64,000 bases of DNA from positions 132,951 to 196,950 of the forward strand of contig NAOQ01000016.1 in NCBI GenBank assembly GCA_002751075.1, given 5' to 3'. Origin of the DNA: Ichthyophonus hoferi (taxonomy: Eukaryota > Opisthokonta > Ichthyosporea > Ichthyophonida > Ichthyophonidae). Each line of letters begins with the position of its first letter. Position 1 is the first letter of the stretch. Position numbers and translations under genes: made by a program. The notes under the pieces are model-generated. The model saw nothing but the letters and a program-made list of their open reading frames with translations, was not told the DNA's origin and did not search any database. Of the stretch, positions 1 through 21,895 are shown piece after piece.

Positions 1-109
1 ATAGCCTATATAAGGCAACGATTAAATATAGTGTAACAAAAAATAAAGATATATCCAGTAAACAAGCAGTGTGTTTTTAAAATACATATATGCATATATA
101 TATATATTA

Positions 110-8759
<8,650 letters not shown>

Positions 8760-9440
8760 CTATATATATATATATAAAGACAATTATAGCCGGTTAATGA
8801 GTGGACATATATATATATATATATATAAGGTTGTGGTGGCTATATATATATAGTAAGTATAGTAAGAGAGAGGTACGTGGAGTTATAATAGCTGTTTCTG
8901 GTGTGCTACGAACAAGCAAGGGCAAACTGGCTGTCCATAGAGGATATTCTCAATAGGACTTACCTCGCTCAATGAATGATGTAGATCTACAAATACATGC
9001 ATACATACATACAATATTATGTCATATAGTATAATAAAATACGATGCAATACAATACAACATATTATAATAAAATATAGTACCATATACTATAAAAAAAT
9101 ACTATACAATATAAGATCACATACTAAAAGATGATAATAAAATACAACACAACACACTATATCACAATACAAATATTATATTACAATACAGTATAATATA
9201 TACTATAATACAATATAATACAACACAGCATAATATAATATAATCTCTGGAACATAACATTCAAACCCAACATACATTCTTTCACCACTATGAACGAATA
9301 CACAATAAACTTCGTATCCATGCATTGATCTAGCACTACAAACACACATACACAGATACATTTAGCCCCTTCTCCTTCCCCCTTCTCCTATCCCACCCGC
9401 CCTACCCACCCCAACCCCCACAGATACAAATGCAAATCAC
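8760..9440. other. Unresolved 5' end of HECT gene and intergenic spacer
   Basis: The first recognisable C2 exon starts at 8759 after a (TA)n-TAG acceptor and needs two bases from an upstream exon. Candidate pieces are a short segment ending at a strong GTAAGT donor near 8966 and an open stretch near 8885-8945, but neither joins in the required phase with an ATG, so I assign no start. From about 9000 to 9250 there is an imperfect ATACAATA-type repeat. The LRR gene on the same strand ends at 9441. Confidence 0.5.
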
Positions 9441-12400
9441 CTACACAGGTTCCTCAGAGGAGGTAGAAGGCTGAGGTCTCGTGATGGTGGGAGGGTCAGA
9501 AGTGGCCAATTGGGTCTTGAGAAATAACATCAGTACATCTACACCACCTAGTATAACAGATGATGAGGGGAATACGATTGGGTTTCCGTCTAGCTATTAA
9601 TAGGAAAAGTATAGTTGAGGGGTCATAGAAGAGAGAGAAAGAATTATTGAAAGAGTAAGAGATATAGAGGATATAGGTGTGACGGGGCGCCTGTTAATGT
9701 ATAGGTCTAAGTGACACTTGTTTTAACTGGTTTAAGGGTGCTAGTTAATTGGCCAATCACAGTCAATGCAATATTACAGTTGGAGTATAAGAAATAATAG
9801 CCAAATATAGCAGTCTTGCCTAGCACTCACATGATTTCTTTACAGCTATCTTATTATTCTTACCAAGTATCCACAATTATATATTTATCTGTATGTATTC
9901 TCACAGGAGAGTACAGTAGAGGTGAGAGACTATAGTGTAAAACATGCCTTTAGTTCGGTAATAGTCCCATGTAGTTTACCAAGCTGCGTATGGTCAGTAT
10001 ATGGTATGGTTAGTCGATATATGTATTTGGATAGTATAATGGTATGTACAATAGCATAATAACATGACAGTATAATAGCATGATATGGTATTAGCAATGA
10101 ATTGTAATATGATAGTAAATACATATTATAGTAAGACAATATATATATATACTTTCATATACAGTATCAGTACGGGTATGGAAAAATGTACGGACATATC
10201 CAAGCAGACAACCTAGTACAACAGGGCAGACAGACAACAACAGAAGAGAAAGGAGTTAGAGATCATACCTCCTTAGGTACACAGGCCACTTTATTTTCAG
10301 AAAAATCTAGCTTCTTCAACTGTGAACATAGATTAAAATCAATAATAGGATCTGAAATCATTGTCAATAGTTGTGGATCAAAAAACAAAACACCTTATAT
10401 AATAATATTGTAATAAACTTGCATACCTCCATTTATTTCTTACTAGTGTTATAGTATGATAATGTAGAAGAAAGGATGTGTTCAGTTCTCAAAATTCCAT
10501 TGGTAGACTTTAACTTAGATAGAAGTATAGCCGAGTAAAATAGATAATATGCATAACCAATCTTGTAAGATAATTGCTGTAGCCAATTGTAAAGCAGAAA
10601 AATACATACTACTCATAACAATAATCACAGTAATAATAATAATAATACCAATAGTAATAATATATAGAGATGTATAGTGTATACCCATATGACAATAACC
10701 CAATAAGGAAGGGACCACTTCTAGTATATGTTAAGCTAGAGGCAGGAGAACTGATCTCCATAATCCATAATCCAATCCTTAAACTGAATCATATTTTAAA
10801 CAACGAATAGAAATGCGAGAATAAAAACATACCTGCGAGCATAGACCAATGGATAAAGGTATACGTTCGATTTTATTTTTGGAGCAATTAAGTTCTACCA
10901 GACTACAGAGTGATCCGATATCACCAGGCATAGAGGTGATATTGTTGTCTGAGATGTTCTGGATATGGATGGAGAAGAATGAGAAGAGAGTAAAAACCAT
11001 AACATGGAAACATATTCAAAGATACATATATACATAAATATATTTTCGTCTACGTATATGTGCATATGAGTATAGTTAAATCCATTTATAACCATCAACA
11101 AACATACATTACAACTAATATCCTATTATGACATTTTTTATTTCTCTTTTGTTGTTCAATTATCTCATTATTTGATAGCTGGTATTATTTCATACATTGG
11201 TAGAAATGTGAGCAAATAATGAAAGAAATATAAGAGGGATGCCTTAATAAACCAACCAGAAATCTCAGGTTTCTCAATATAGTAATACATGGCGGAAAAG
11301 TCTCCAATAGGTTTTTAGATAGATCAAGGCGTTGTAGCTCAGTCAGACGTTTTGCTTCGCTCGGCTGGAAATAGATTTATAAGTGGAAAGTGACTATATA
11401 TGTGTGTGTATGCAGGGAAAGTACAAAGTGGTATGTATACAGGCATATATAAATATGTAAGAGTGGCAGACTTGTGAATATATGCCATAACGCAGGCCTA
11501 CACATATTATATGCGTGTATGATCGGGAAAGGTATACGGTAATATGCATGTATAAAGATAGGTTTGGGTATTGTGTAAATACGGGTGTATGAGTGTAAGA
11601 GTAATCAAAGGGTAGAATAGATAAAAAGTAGGAAAGAGTAGAGATATTACCAAGGAAGATATCAGGTTGTCAGAAAGATCTAGACGAGTAAGTTGTGGCA
11701 AGCAGCCAATAGTTTTAGGAACTACTTTAATTGCATTGCTCCTATAGGTTGATAAAATATAATCAATTTGCGTGCACGCAAATCTACCATCGGGATATAG
11801 TGTATTTTTCTACATGCAATTGCATCTATTCGCTTATTAGGATTTCTTTCAACAGTGTGTAGATCAGACAATAATAAAAAAGATATGTATTTGAATAGCT
11901 GTGTGTACGTATGATAGTATGATAATATGTTTATATACGTGTGAAGATGAATGAAATAATTTTCTTGATTGTAGTTGAAGCAAAGGTGCGTGAAGGTGTA
12001 ACGTAGAGTCTATCTCCATCTTTCTCGCTCTCTGTATATATAGTATATATGTATGTGTATACTCCAATGAACAACCAAGAAAGCGTGCATTTAAATAATC
12101 GTATATATATATATATATATTGCACACGGGTATGCATACACCTTTTGAACTATGTATAGTCAAATTATACACATACAGAGGGTATGTAACAAGACAAAGG
12201 TAGATATTACCTTAGCGTCAATGTCATCAAATCTACCCTATGATGAAGATCAGGAAAGAACTCTAGTCCCTGGTTAATAGCCACTATCTCGGTATCAGTA
12301 TCATTAATGCCCTATATATAAGGGGAAGAGAGTCAAATGGGGGCAGATAGGTGTTCAGAGCCATGGTGTATATATATTACCATTTGCTGGTTAATCCAAT

Positions 12401-13148
12401 AGATAGTACTAGTTCCAGGTTATAATATAATATCCTTAGTATTTTAGAGTGTCTATAACATATAGGTAGATCTCTCTATCTGTGCCCTTCAATCCCAGTA
12501 GAATGGCTAAAGATAGGGATGGTAATGGAGTGATTAACATATTCTACTTTGACTAGGTTTTGTTTTGTCAACCTAGGATGCAGTATTATGTTATGACACG
12601 ATAAGAGACAAAATGGTGTGATAGGTTATATCATTGGCTAGTACTATTTGACATGGTCTAACTATAATATAGTCTGACGTGCTATGTTAGCCATACATGG
12701 TAAAGCCTGACCATCGTATATAGTCAATGACTGCTCTTTCATCTCTTAGAGTATTGATGCAAACATAGCAGCTCAACATAATTGGAAGGGAATGGTCACG
12801 CAATCATAACCAATCATATCCCTCGGCTACCCATAGCAACGTCATACATCCATTACCATCCAATCGTTCAATCACACTTTAACATTATACTAGTGCTGCC
12901 TTTATCATTTCAAATTAGGTTGTGTCTTTCCAGTAGACCCCCTTCCTTCCTTTCCACTCTACCATGGTTATATGGCCAGAATATAGCTTTGGCAAGTGAG
13001 AGTTCTACGAATAAAAACCTTATTTCATCAACATACATACAAGTATTTTCAGACAATTATAAAACTATATGATATGGTAGTCAATAGTACATAAAACCAT
13101 ATATACATAGCACAACATATAAATCATAATACGTACCTCACCGGCCAT
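9441..13148 (-). CDS. Short leucine-rich-repeat protein (225 aa)
   Basis: Complete protein made almost entirely of LRRs of the SHOC2/LRRC type, a curved scaffold for protein binding; its partner is unknown. Exons in coding order: 13137-13148 (MAGE), 12211-12311, 11651-11741, 11257-11364, 10833-10958, 10269-10319, 9948-9983, 9441-9593 (stop). All junctions keep phase. LRR cores include LPQLTRLDLSDNLISSL, LTELQRLDLSKNLLETFPP, LCSLVELNCSKNKIERIP and LKKLDFSENKVACVP. The C-terminal cap (LDGNPIVFP) is followed by a Ser/Thr/Pro-rich tail ending SSEEPV. There is no signal peptide or membrane segment, so it is probably cytosolic. The intron after 9948 starts with GC. Length is near LRRC57 (239 aa), but I cannot assign orthology. 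Confidence 0.87.
12312..13136 (-). other. First intron of the LRR gene
   Basis: An 825-bp intron separating the four-codon first exon from the rest. It opens with GTACGT and ends in (TA)n-TAG. I see no other gene in it. Confidence 0.75.
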
Positions 13149-15436
13149 ATCGTTGATTAGTATATATATATATATATATATATATAAGATGGTAGAGTAT
13201 ATTCCCTTTAACCTGATAGCAGCGTGCTATGTTAGGTCTTTGAACACCGTTAAACTATATAAATTCTATTGTGTATGTGCTTAACATTCATATTATATAA
13301 AACCATTATATTACTTGTAAGTGTTTCTCCTGACAATGTACTTAATTATGAACCGGTGACCTCATTTTTAATAACTTTATTCTCCCTTTCATCAAACTTC
13401 CCTTATCTTGTCTTCATTGTAAGCATTTACTCAGACACGTATGAACACCCGCATATATATGCGGTCGTATGTTTCAGGGCGGGGTAAGTTGAAAAGAGAC
13501 AAAACAAAATCTCAACACATGCAAACATGTATACATAGAAAAATCAATTACTCACCCGTACTTGGCATACTGAATTTATTAAACACACTTCATATATATA
13601 TGAAGATCTATAATGGATGAAACAAATCGATACATAAAGTGAATACAAAAAACTAGAGCTGATAAATACATACAAACATTTAACTGCTGGCTCATCTATC
13701 TGTCTACCTACCTACCTACTTACTACAATAATACACATGAAAAAAAAAGTATGTATAAACAATCAAGTCTACTCTTTGCATATGCACATACTATTGTGTG
13801 AATATATACGTAATTCATATACACGGGTTATTAGATAACTTAAATATATATATATTCGTACATTTATATAGAAATATATTATCTTCCACAAATAAAGGTA
13901 CAACTATATACACGCACAGGCAAGCAGATATCCCATCTAAAAATACTGGATTAGTAAATGAACGTAATTGCAAATAAACAACTATACACTACAAAGTGCT
14001 CACAAACACATTGATAAATGAAAACATGGATAAAATCAACAAGTTATTAGAGTCTAACATACAGTCTTGTCCTCTCCTTTTTTCCACCTTCCACTCAGGC
14101 TCAAACCTGCCTTCAAGGTAATTGCTTTAGTCTTAGCATAGGAGGCATATACGCTTTCATTAATTCACTATGGGCGTGACGAACCCCCAAATAAAATAAA
14201 CAAAGAAAAAATAAATCAATTTCATTGCCAAAGTGAGATTGTATTAAATGGGTATAAGATAAGATTTACCATTTGACTAATTGATCTAATTAGACAAGTC
14301 AATTAAACGTGCGACTGAGTTAATTGTAATTAGATAAATTAACTTTAATCACCATGCAGTATTATCCTAATAAAGTGTATTCAAAGTGCGATCGGATTTA
14401 TCCTAATGGTATGCTAGATCGATTTAAATGTGGCTCACCTTAGCAACTAATTTGCTATTTGCTAGAAAGGTATTCTATTGTTTAATGAATATACTGTTTG
14501 GGAAACTCGCTGATTTTCTATTTTCAACGAAGTATGTATGGGAAGCTCCATTATTCAACTACACAATATCGCAAAATAGACATATTTTGATAGCTTTATT
14601 TGGAAAAAATAAATGCATAGTCAGAGTCAGTCTTCCATTTAATTACTTATCTGTTTTCTGTATAATTAGCCTGAATATAATAATTTTAAAAAGGTTATGG
14701 ATATAATCCACATAACACCATCTTTAGGTTTTCGTTTACTTGCCTTCCAGTTCTAATTAAATATGCTACCGGACTTAATAAATATAATTAACTTATCCAG
14801 ATTTATAGTATAGTAGGTCTTTTGCAACGCTATTTATGCATCCGATTGCTACTGAGATATAGCATGCATTTTAATACGACGTCTTCGCATTTCAACTTTA
14901 ATGATTTTGGTAGTCCATTATACTATCTCTAGAATATTTAGCTTTCTTATGTTTGAAACATATTTTACGTGCTAATTATATTATTTTAATTTGATATAAA
15001 TAAAATATTGCATTATAGTGTAATTGTAATCTTCTACTATCATATATGATATATTTTCTAATGCTAAGCTTTGTCCTGCCCAATTTGCCTTCAACCCGTC
15101 TGTGACAAGCTAGGCAGTAAATTTTTACTTTTAGACTTTTGAGCAAGTTCACGTTTTAAAAAATGTAGAATTTTTTGTTACCATTTGTGCATTTATAATC
15201 TTCTTTTTATCATTCCCCCACCCTTTCCCCCCCGCCCCCTAACTATTACCTCTATTTAAATAGTTGCTTTGTTGAATGCATAGGTGTTTAGATAAAAACA
15301 TCTTTAGTTTGTGCCATACCGTATTTATTGTATTCAATAAATTAATCATTCAAATTTTTTCTTATAATAATGTTAATATTAATGACATACTATTGCCTAG
15401 ATAATGCCGTTCCTAATAATAAACATACTTATTGAT

Positions 15437-16126
15437 AATCCTATTGCAATTAAGAAGTGATCTTTTCCAGTTAAATGGTAGATCGTAGTTGAAGTCAAAT
15501 CCTCATTTGAGGTCTGAATTGCTCCTGTTACTGCATCAATAGTTTTAATGTGATAGTCAATCATTGCAGTTTTGTTGGGATCTAGGAATATACAGAATCT
15601 CCTATGAAAGTTAGAATCTATAGAAAGGGATGCTCTGTCAAAATCAGCAATTCTTATCTGTTCTAGAGTGTAGGTACGATTTGAATGAACCTATCTGAGT
15701 ATGTGTGTTTAGTCTTTCTGGGATTCCTTGAGCATGAGTAGTTGAATTGATCTAGGTTATTTATAATGATAATTTTTGATGGTCTGATAGGTCACTGGCT
15801 CATCAGTTGGTTTATTAATTGTTCCTGGTTGTTTTCTAATCATATATAAGTATAGAAACGTAAACAATATTAGCATAGCTAGCTTTCCTTTATATTCATA
15901 ACAATTAACAATCCAAGTATTTATTTTAAAATATCAAAGCCTTCTCTGTACTTCATGTTGGAATTAATTAGATTATGATTGATTCCGGGCCTAATTTATC
16001 ATACATATAAGAGTGCTAGGTTTACTACGTTTTCTATTAATAATATTTTTCCTAATAAAGTTATCAAGATAACACTCCAACCTGTTAACTTATTTGCGTG
16101 TAGAAAACTAAACACTATAATAATAG

Positions 16127-16159
<33 letters not shown>

Positions 16160-16335
16160 TGGCTGTGATGTATGTCTTGCTGAGAAATGATTTACGTCCT
16201 TATTGTAGTAGCATTTGGTACTTCATAATTGTTGAAGCCTTTGGACGTATGAGATCATGTAATTTGTAATCGAAAATTTGGTGTTTATGCAATTGCTTGT
16301 GGTCACGATATATGAACAGAATTTCTGGTTATAAA
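15437..16335 (-). repeat. Inverted repeat, left arm (decayed element, unknown family)
   Basis: Read on the minus strand this segment aligns by eye along nearly its whole length with 18520-19395 on the plus strand, with many substitutions and small gaps. The outer 200 bp shows a shared peptide signature (LEQI-x-IA-x-FDRA), indicating former coding sequence. An internal (TA)n run at about 16130-16157 sits at the matching place in both arms. It looks old and broken; I cannot assign a class. Confidence 0.72.
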
Positions 16336-18519
16336 CAATTTACTAGACCATTTTTATTTGACAAGAGAGTTTCATCTTACAATCCGTATTAATGTGGCGG
16401 TGGAAATCATCCTGCTAGTAAGACTCGTTATAGCAAGATTTACAATACTAGCAGTATTTATACAAAAGAATTGGATATACTGCACTTGTATCAGTCAGCC
16501 TATGGTCAATCCATCTTTAATTGTACTACAGTGTTTATTGCAGTTTTAACTTTCTCCTATGGTACGAAAAGTGTATGCATTTGATTCAGAGTATTTCACG
16601 TTGAAAATCACCAAAGTTTCAAAAGCTAAACTTGGCATTCAACAACTAGAATGTATCTTGTAAGGAAAAAGTCAGAGAAGTTTGGATGATTTGAACATTT
16701 ACCTATTTTTGTTTCAGTTAAGTACAACTTGCCTATATCTGCCCTAATTTTAGATAATGGCTTTAAGTACCCAATTTTAAAATACAGGAGCTACCTAGAG
16801 AGGTTTAAATTGCGTGATCAGTGACATTGTCCAATTATCTGCAAAAAAATGAAATATTTGAGTACCTAAATCAGACCATATTTACGTCGGTCAGAATTGT
16901 GTTAATTGAGAATAGATTTTCAATAAACCTCTAGAATGAAACCATAAAAGCAATGGTACTTTTATTAAGCGTTTTTACGCGTAAGAGTTTATTAAGGTCT
17001 ATTTTACCATGGGATAGTTGACAAACTTCTACTGCTACCATATGTAATTTCTAACTTTTTGATTGAGTATTTAATTTAAGAACAACTATTTGGAAATAAA
17101 GTTAGCATCTGCTGTACTTATTTTTATTTGACGTATAGGATTTGTATCTACTACTAATTGCTCCAAATAGTTATCACAAAGTAGGGGATAAATTTAAGCC
17201 CCTATGAGTTTTACTTACAATTCACACAATTGCTTTGAGTTCAAAGATGCTATAGACTTCATACCATGTCACGTGCACTATTTGTTATAGCTATAATCTC
17301 AACCTGTAAGATTGTAAATGGAATATATTCAGTTATTTTTTAATGGTTCAACAACACTAGACTTGACTACTTGGCCTTATAGTGAAGTATCTGGCTGATG
17401 TATCTGTACTGTTTGAGAATTAAAAAACATAATATCAATAAAAGTGAGACATATAAATGTCCTCTAAAGATGATTTAACTACTATGAAACCAATGTTAAT
17501 TTGAATAAAGCAAAGATTTTATTATTGTTTGTAAACTACTACATATATACGCTCTTGCGTTAAAAATAAAACAATAGGCTAATTGGTTCCTGTAAAACAG
17601 CTGTTTAATTAACTAGTTGATTTAGCAATGTTTTAGGTCTAAGCTATACTATTGCCTAATAGGAACAATAAGCGCCAACAATCTCCCATTAGACTGGTTA
17701 GGAAAGAATGATTGCTCTCTCTATATCAGAATAAAAAAAGTGTAGTAAAACTAATAAGTAATATTCTATCTAAGTGCAGAGCAAACGCAAGTTCTAACAT
17801 AATTTTATATGCATTATAATACCATTACTTACATTTAGGGTCGTTTCTCAATATCAATTTATCGGGTAGTAATTTGTCTTTGAGCATATATTTTAAATTA
17901 TTAAGTAACCCCAGTAATACTTGTATTAATGTAAAGTAAAGCATAATAATAAAAAATTGATTCCAGTAACCAAATTTATGGTCATATGTGAAGATTGAGA
18001 AGTATAGGCTTGTGATGGCCAATTGGTTAGAAAGTTGAAAAGAGCTATAAAGATAGCTTCACAAGGAAAAGTCAATATTTTGTTCTTAAAGTATATTGAA
18101 GACTCTTTCTCTTTAGAAAAAGAAGAAAAAAAGTAAACATTAGATAAAAGTATGCATTGTTTAATTCAAATATCTGTATAATAACCTTTAATAATAGAAA
18201 AAAATAGTGACAGGATTTCCACCTAGGTTATATACCAGTAATTGTGCATTTATGCAATTTTTCAATTAGTGAAAACAAGGAACAAGTAGTATCTTGATGA
18301 GGAGAAATTGGAAAAACATTGGAGGTTGTATTATAGGCTTACAGAAGAGCAGAAGTCTAGTCAAAATCGAGGATAGAGAAAAGAGGAATATACATCATGC
18401 AGTAAATAAAATACTTGATATTTCAGAGTTAATATCAAATAACCAGTTTAAATACAATATTTATATGATATATTTACAGTATAATTGATTATTACTTAAG
18501 TTTTCCTAACTCTGATAAT

Positions 18520-19395
18520 TGTACTGTTGTAACCAAAAATTTCAATTGGAGATCACGAACACAAGAAATCACATGACCACTAAGATTTTCAGTCACAAAT
18601 CACAGGATCTCATACTTTCCAAGGTTTCAGCAGTTCTGGATGCTAAGAACAGCTGGAATGAAGACTTAAATCATACCCCAGTAGGGCAACAATTGAACAT
18701 ATATATATATATATATATATTATCATTAAAAGATTTGGTTTTCTACACGTAAATAAGCTAATGGGTAGGCGTATTATTTTAATAACTTTATTAGGTAAAT
18801 TTTTATCAATAGAAAACGTACTACACTTAAGGGCATGTATGTCACATTAATCATGAATTAAGCAGGAACGAAATTTAACATCTGGTATACAGAAAGCTTT
18901 GATATACTGAATTAAACACTGGAATTTTTAATCATTGTAAGTATAAAACAAAGCTAGCCATGCTACTATTATTTACAATTTTAAAAACACATAATTAGAA
19001 AACAACCAGGAAATATCAATAAACCAACCGATCAACCAGTGCCCGATAAGATTCTCAAAAATTAGCACTTTAAATAGTCTATATCAATCACATTAACTAT
19101 ATCCAGGGAACCGCAGAGGGACCAAGAAAAAAAACTAGTATATATGCATTTAATTTGTACCTGCATTCTGGAACAGATTGATATTGCTAATTTTGATAGA
19201 GCATTCCTTTTAATAGATTCTAGCTTTATTAATAGATGCTACACAATCCTAATGCTGAATGAAACTACAATCATTGAATACCATACTCAAATTCTCGATC
19301 CAGTGACAGGAGAAATTCAGACCTCAAGTGGCGACTGATATTCAACTACAATCTCTCATCTAATTGGAAAAAATTAATTACAAATAGGAATATGT
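18520..19395 (+). repeat. Inverted repeat, right arm (decayed element, unknown family)
   Basis: Partner of 15437-16335 in the opposite orientation, separated from it by about 2.2 kb. The 19150-19340 part stays open in one frame and carries the LEQI-x-IA-x-FDRA signature seen in the left arm. The level of divergence suggests an old insertion or inverted duplication. Confidence 0.72.
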
Positions 19396-19769
19396 ACCCA
19401 TCCCTTCCTTAAGGGCTTTTGGATGCTACTGAATTTATGAAGTTAAAACTACAGACCAGATTGCTCCAGAGCCAAGGGCAGCTGGATACACATAAGGCTT
19501 ACTGACTAACGGAATTAGAAGATCATTGCAGTGTTATTAGCCTGAATGTTCAATATTGTTAAAACTAGAATTTTTAAATAGTTTTGGTATTGCTATATAT
19601 GGCTTTAAACATTTAATATTATTGGCAATTATTAATGACATATGTAACCTGGGAAAATATCTAATGCAATCTGTTGAATTTGTTGGTGTTGAACGGCAAT
19701 CCAAGATGATCTATCAAAATTGAACCAACCAATGGTAAAGATCCTGCAACTAAATAATAAGCCATTTCA

Positions 19770-20050
19770 AATCATAAGTTTTGAGTCCAGATAGCACATT
19801 GCTTTTAAGGCAAGTCCTGCTGACTTGTTTAATAATAAAAAAGCGTCTTAGCATATCTGTACTCCGTGTATGCAAAGAGACATATTTAAACGCCCTTTAA
19901 TTTGGTATTTTTTTCTTCTAAACAAATATAGGTCCCAGGAACGCTCCTATCTTTACTGACTATTCCCAACAAATATTTTGTATTAAATTTCCTTATGAAG
20001 GGGAAAGCTCACAAAAAAAAAATTAAAACTATCAACGAGAATTAATTCTT
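19770..20050 (+). repeat. Dispersed repeat, copy A
   Basis: Shares an ordered set of blocks with 56230-56830: gagtccagata, then a GGCAAGTCC-like block, then tcttagc with a tatgca stretch, then a cccttaatt/ggtatt block and a CTCATGAAG-like block. Spacing differs because of gaps. The function and family are unknown. Confidence 0.5.
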
Positions 20051-21895
20051 AGAAGGTGAGGAAAACACCAGACTAGAAGCCCCGGGGGATTGTTCCACAG
20101 TTGACAAGGATGGAAAGCATTATGATTTTATGGAAAGAAAACCAAGAATCATCAGACCACAAAGGTGTGGGAAAGATTTAATAAAGAAATATGTTTTCTC
20201 CTGAATGAGAGTACCATTCAGGCCTGAAAAGTTAAGGTCCAATCAATTTTAGAAAAAGTATAGATGCTTCATCATTTACTGCCCTTTAGTGTGAAATACT
20301 TAAGTGATGATGACCTAACGAATGTAGTACTCAAGGTTACTCATCTCAATATATATGGGTTAGAGATATCAAAGTCAATAACAAGAGCCAAAACCTTTTT
20401 GGATGCAAAGTCGGGTATGTCAGAGGTTATGCAAATATCAAAGGCAGTGCTTTAATTTTTTTGGTGACTATAAGTTTTCTTGCTAGAATTAGATGGTAGA
20501 TCAGCTGTAAATTTTTTCCTTTTGCGCATGTTTGGCTAATTGGGGTATAAATTTCCTTGTCTCCCATTGTAGCTCCAAGTCCATTTTCAGAAATTTACGG
20601 CAATACTTTTACATTACTAGCTTGTAAAAAGGTTATTAATTTTGAAGCTATAACCAATAACTGGTCAAAAATCAGTTTGAGAGTTGTGGTTTGGTAGTGA
20701 GTACACTTGGAAAAAACTAGGCCACCAATCCCATCTTGACATGCTGTACTTTTGATTTAACCTAGGACTTTAAAGACCATAGTAAATTAAATTACTACAT
20801 TCTAGAAGTCTCTACCAAGTCATTCTAAGACAATTACCCATTTTATTATGTTAGCTTTGGTTCCAACACGTAAACACCCTGGAATGCTGAAAATTACCAA
20901 TACACCACAAATACTTAACGTTAAGCATTAAAACCACTAAGTCCATATGATAACAATATATATATTTATATATCAATTATGATTCAAATATGTAATAAAA
21001 GATTCCGTGTGTAAATGTGGCCTTAAGTCTATCATAGAAATTTTAACTATGAGAAAAGAAAAAATAAATTTGAAATGGCAGATAGTGGGAGCCAGTAGTA
21101 ACGCTTCAAGTTGAAAAATAAACATATAAAGCATGATTAAGGAGTGATTAACATTTCAATGTCAATTTAATACAGTAATATGGATGGTGGTACACTGTAC
21201 ACACAACTTGCTTCTAGAGGGAATAGCCTGAATTGAACATGCCCACTTAATAGAGGATTTTTGGATAATATCAAGAAATATAAAAATCTACTCCATATCC
21301 CGAGTTCCAAGTGATCTATGTTAACATTCAGAATTGTTTTGCACAGTTTTTACCCTAGTTAACAAAATAGTAAAGTCGAACCAACAATAGATTTCAATTT
21401 ATTCAGCATATATATAGTATATAATCTACATAGGTTTCTATCACGGGTTTCCAAAAGCTCAAGAATGACCAGATCCAAATTTTTCTTCTAACTTAATAAT
21501 AAGCTATTTATCAGACCTTATTCGATATTTATTCTACGATTATATGTGATGCAGTATTACAACAATTTTTCAGCCTTCAACTTAACAAGAAATAACCTTT
21601 CAGTTAGCAGTTTTCGTTCCAATTCATCTTAAAGTACATTATGTTTACCCTTAAAAGATAAAAAAAAATTTAATACAAATATAAATTATGGACTAGATAG
21701 AAGCTCCGTTAAAGTCATTGAAGTTTAACAAACAAATATATATATATATAACTGCTAAATATCAAAAGAAGAAACCTGGACCCGCTTCCTCCTTATAAAT
21801 GCTTATGTATAACAAAACAAAACATTTACCAATTCAAACCTAGTGTTTGCTATCAGTTCAGTTAAAGACTTTCAACTTTCATCTATACACAGAAA

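Larger units (their letters stand above)
13149..21895. other. 8.7-kb gene-free region with decayed repeats
   Basis: No exon of a recognisable host gene was found on either strand. Only short ORFs are present (for example 14428-14706, 17825-18022, 20264-20455). They lack family motifs I know. The region contains the two inverted-repeat arms at 15437-16335 and 18520-19395, a dispersed repeat at 19770-20050, and TA microsatellites. It reads as old mobile-element debris of unknown family. Confidence 0.6.

Noticed and set aside
8885-8966. First coding exon of the HECT ligase
   Set aside because: No reading with an ATG joins the exon at 8759 in the required phase.
14428-14706. 92-codon ORF as a host gene
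   Set aside because: No splice context, no motif and no homologous feel; it lies in the repeat-rich gap.
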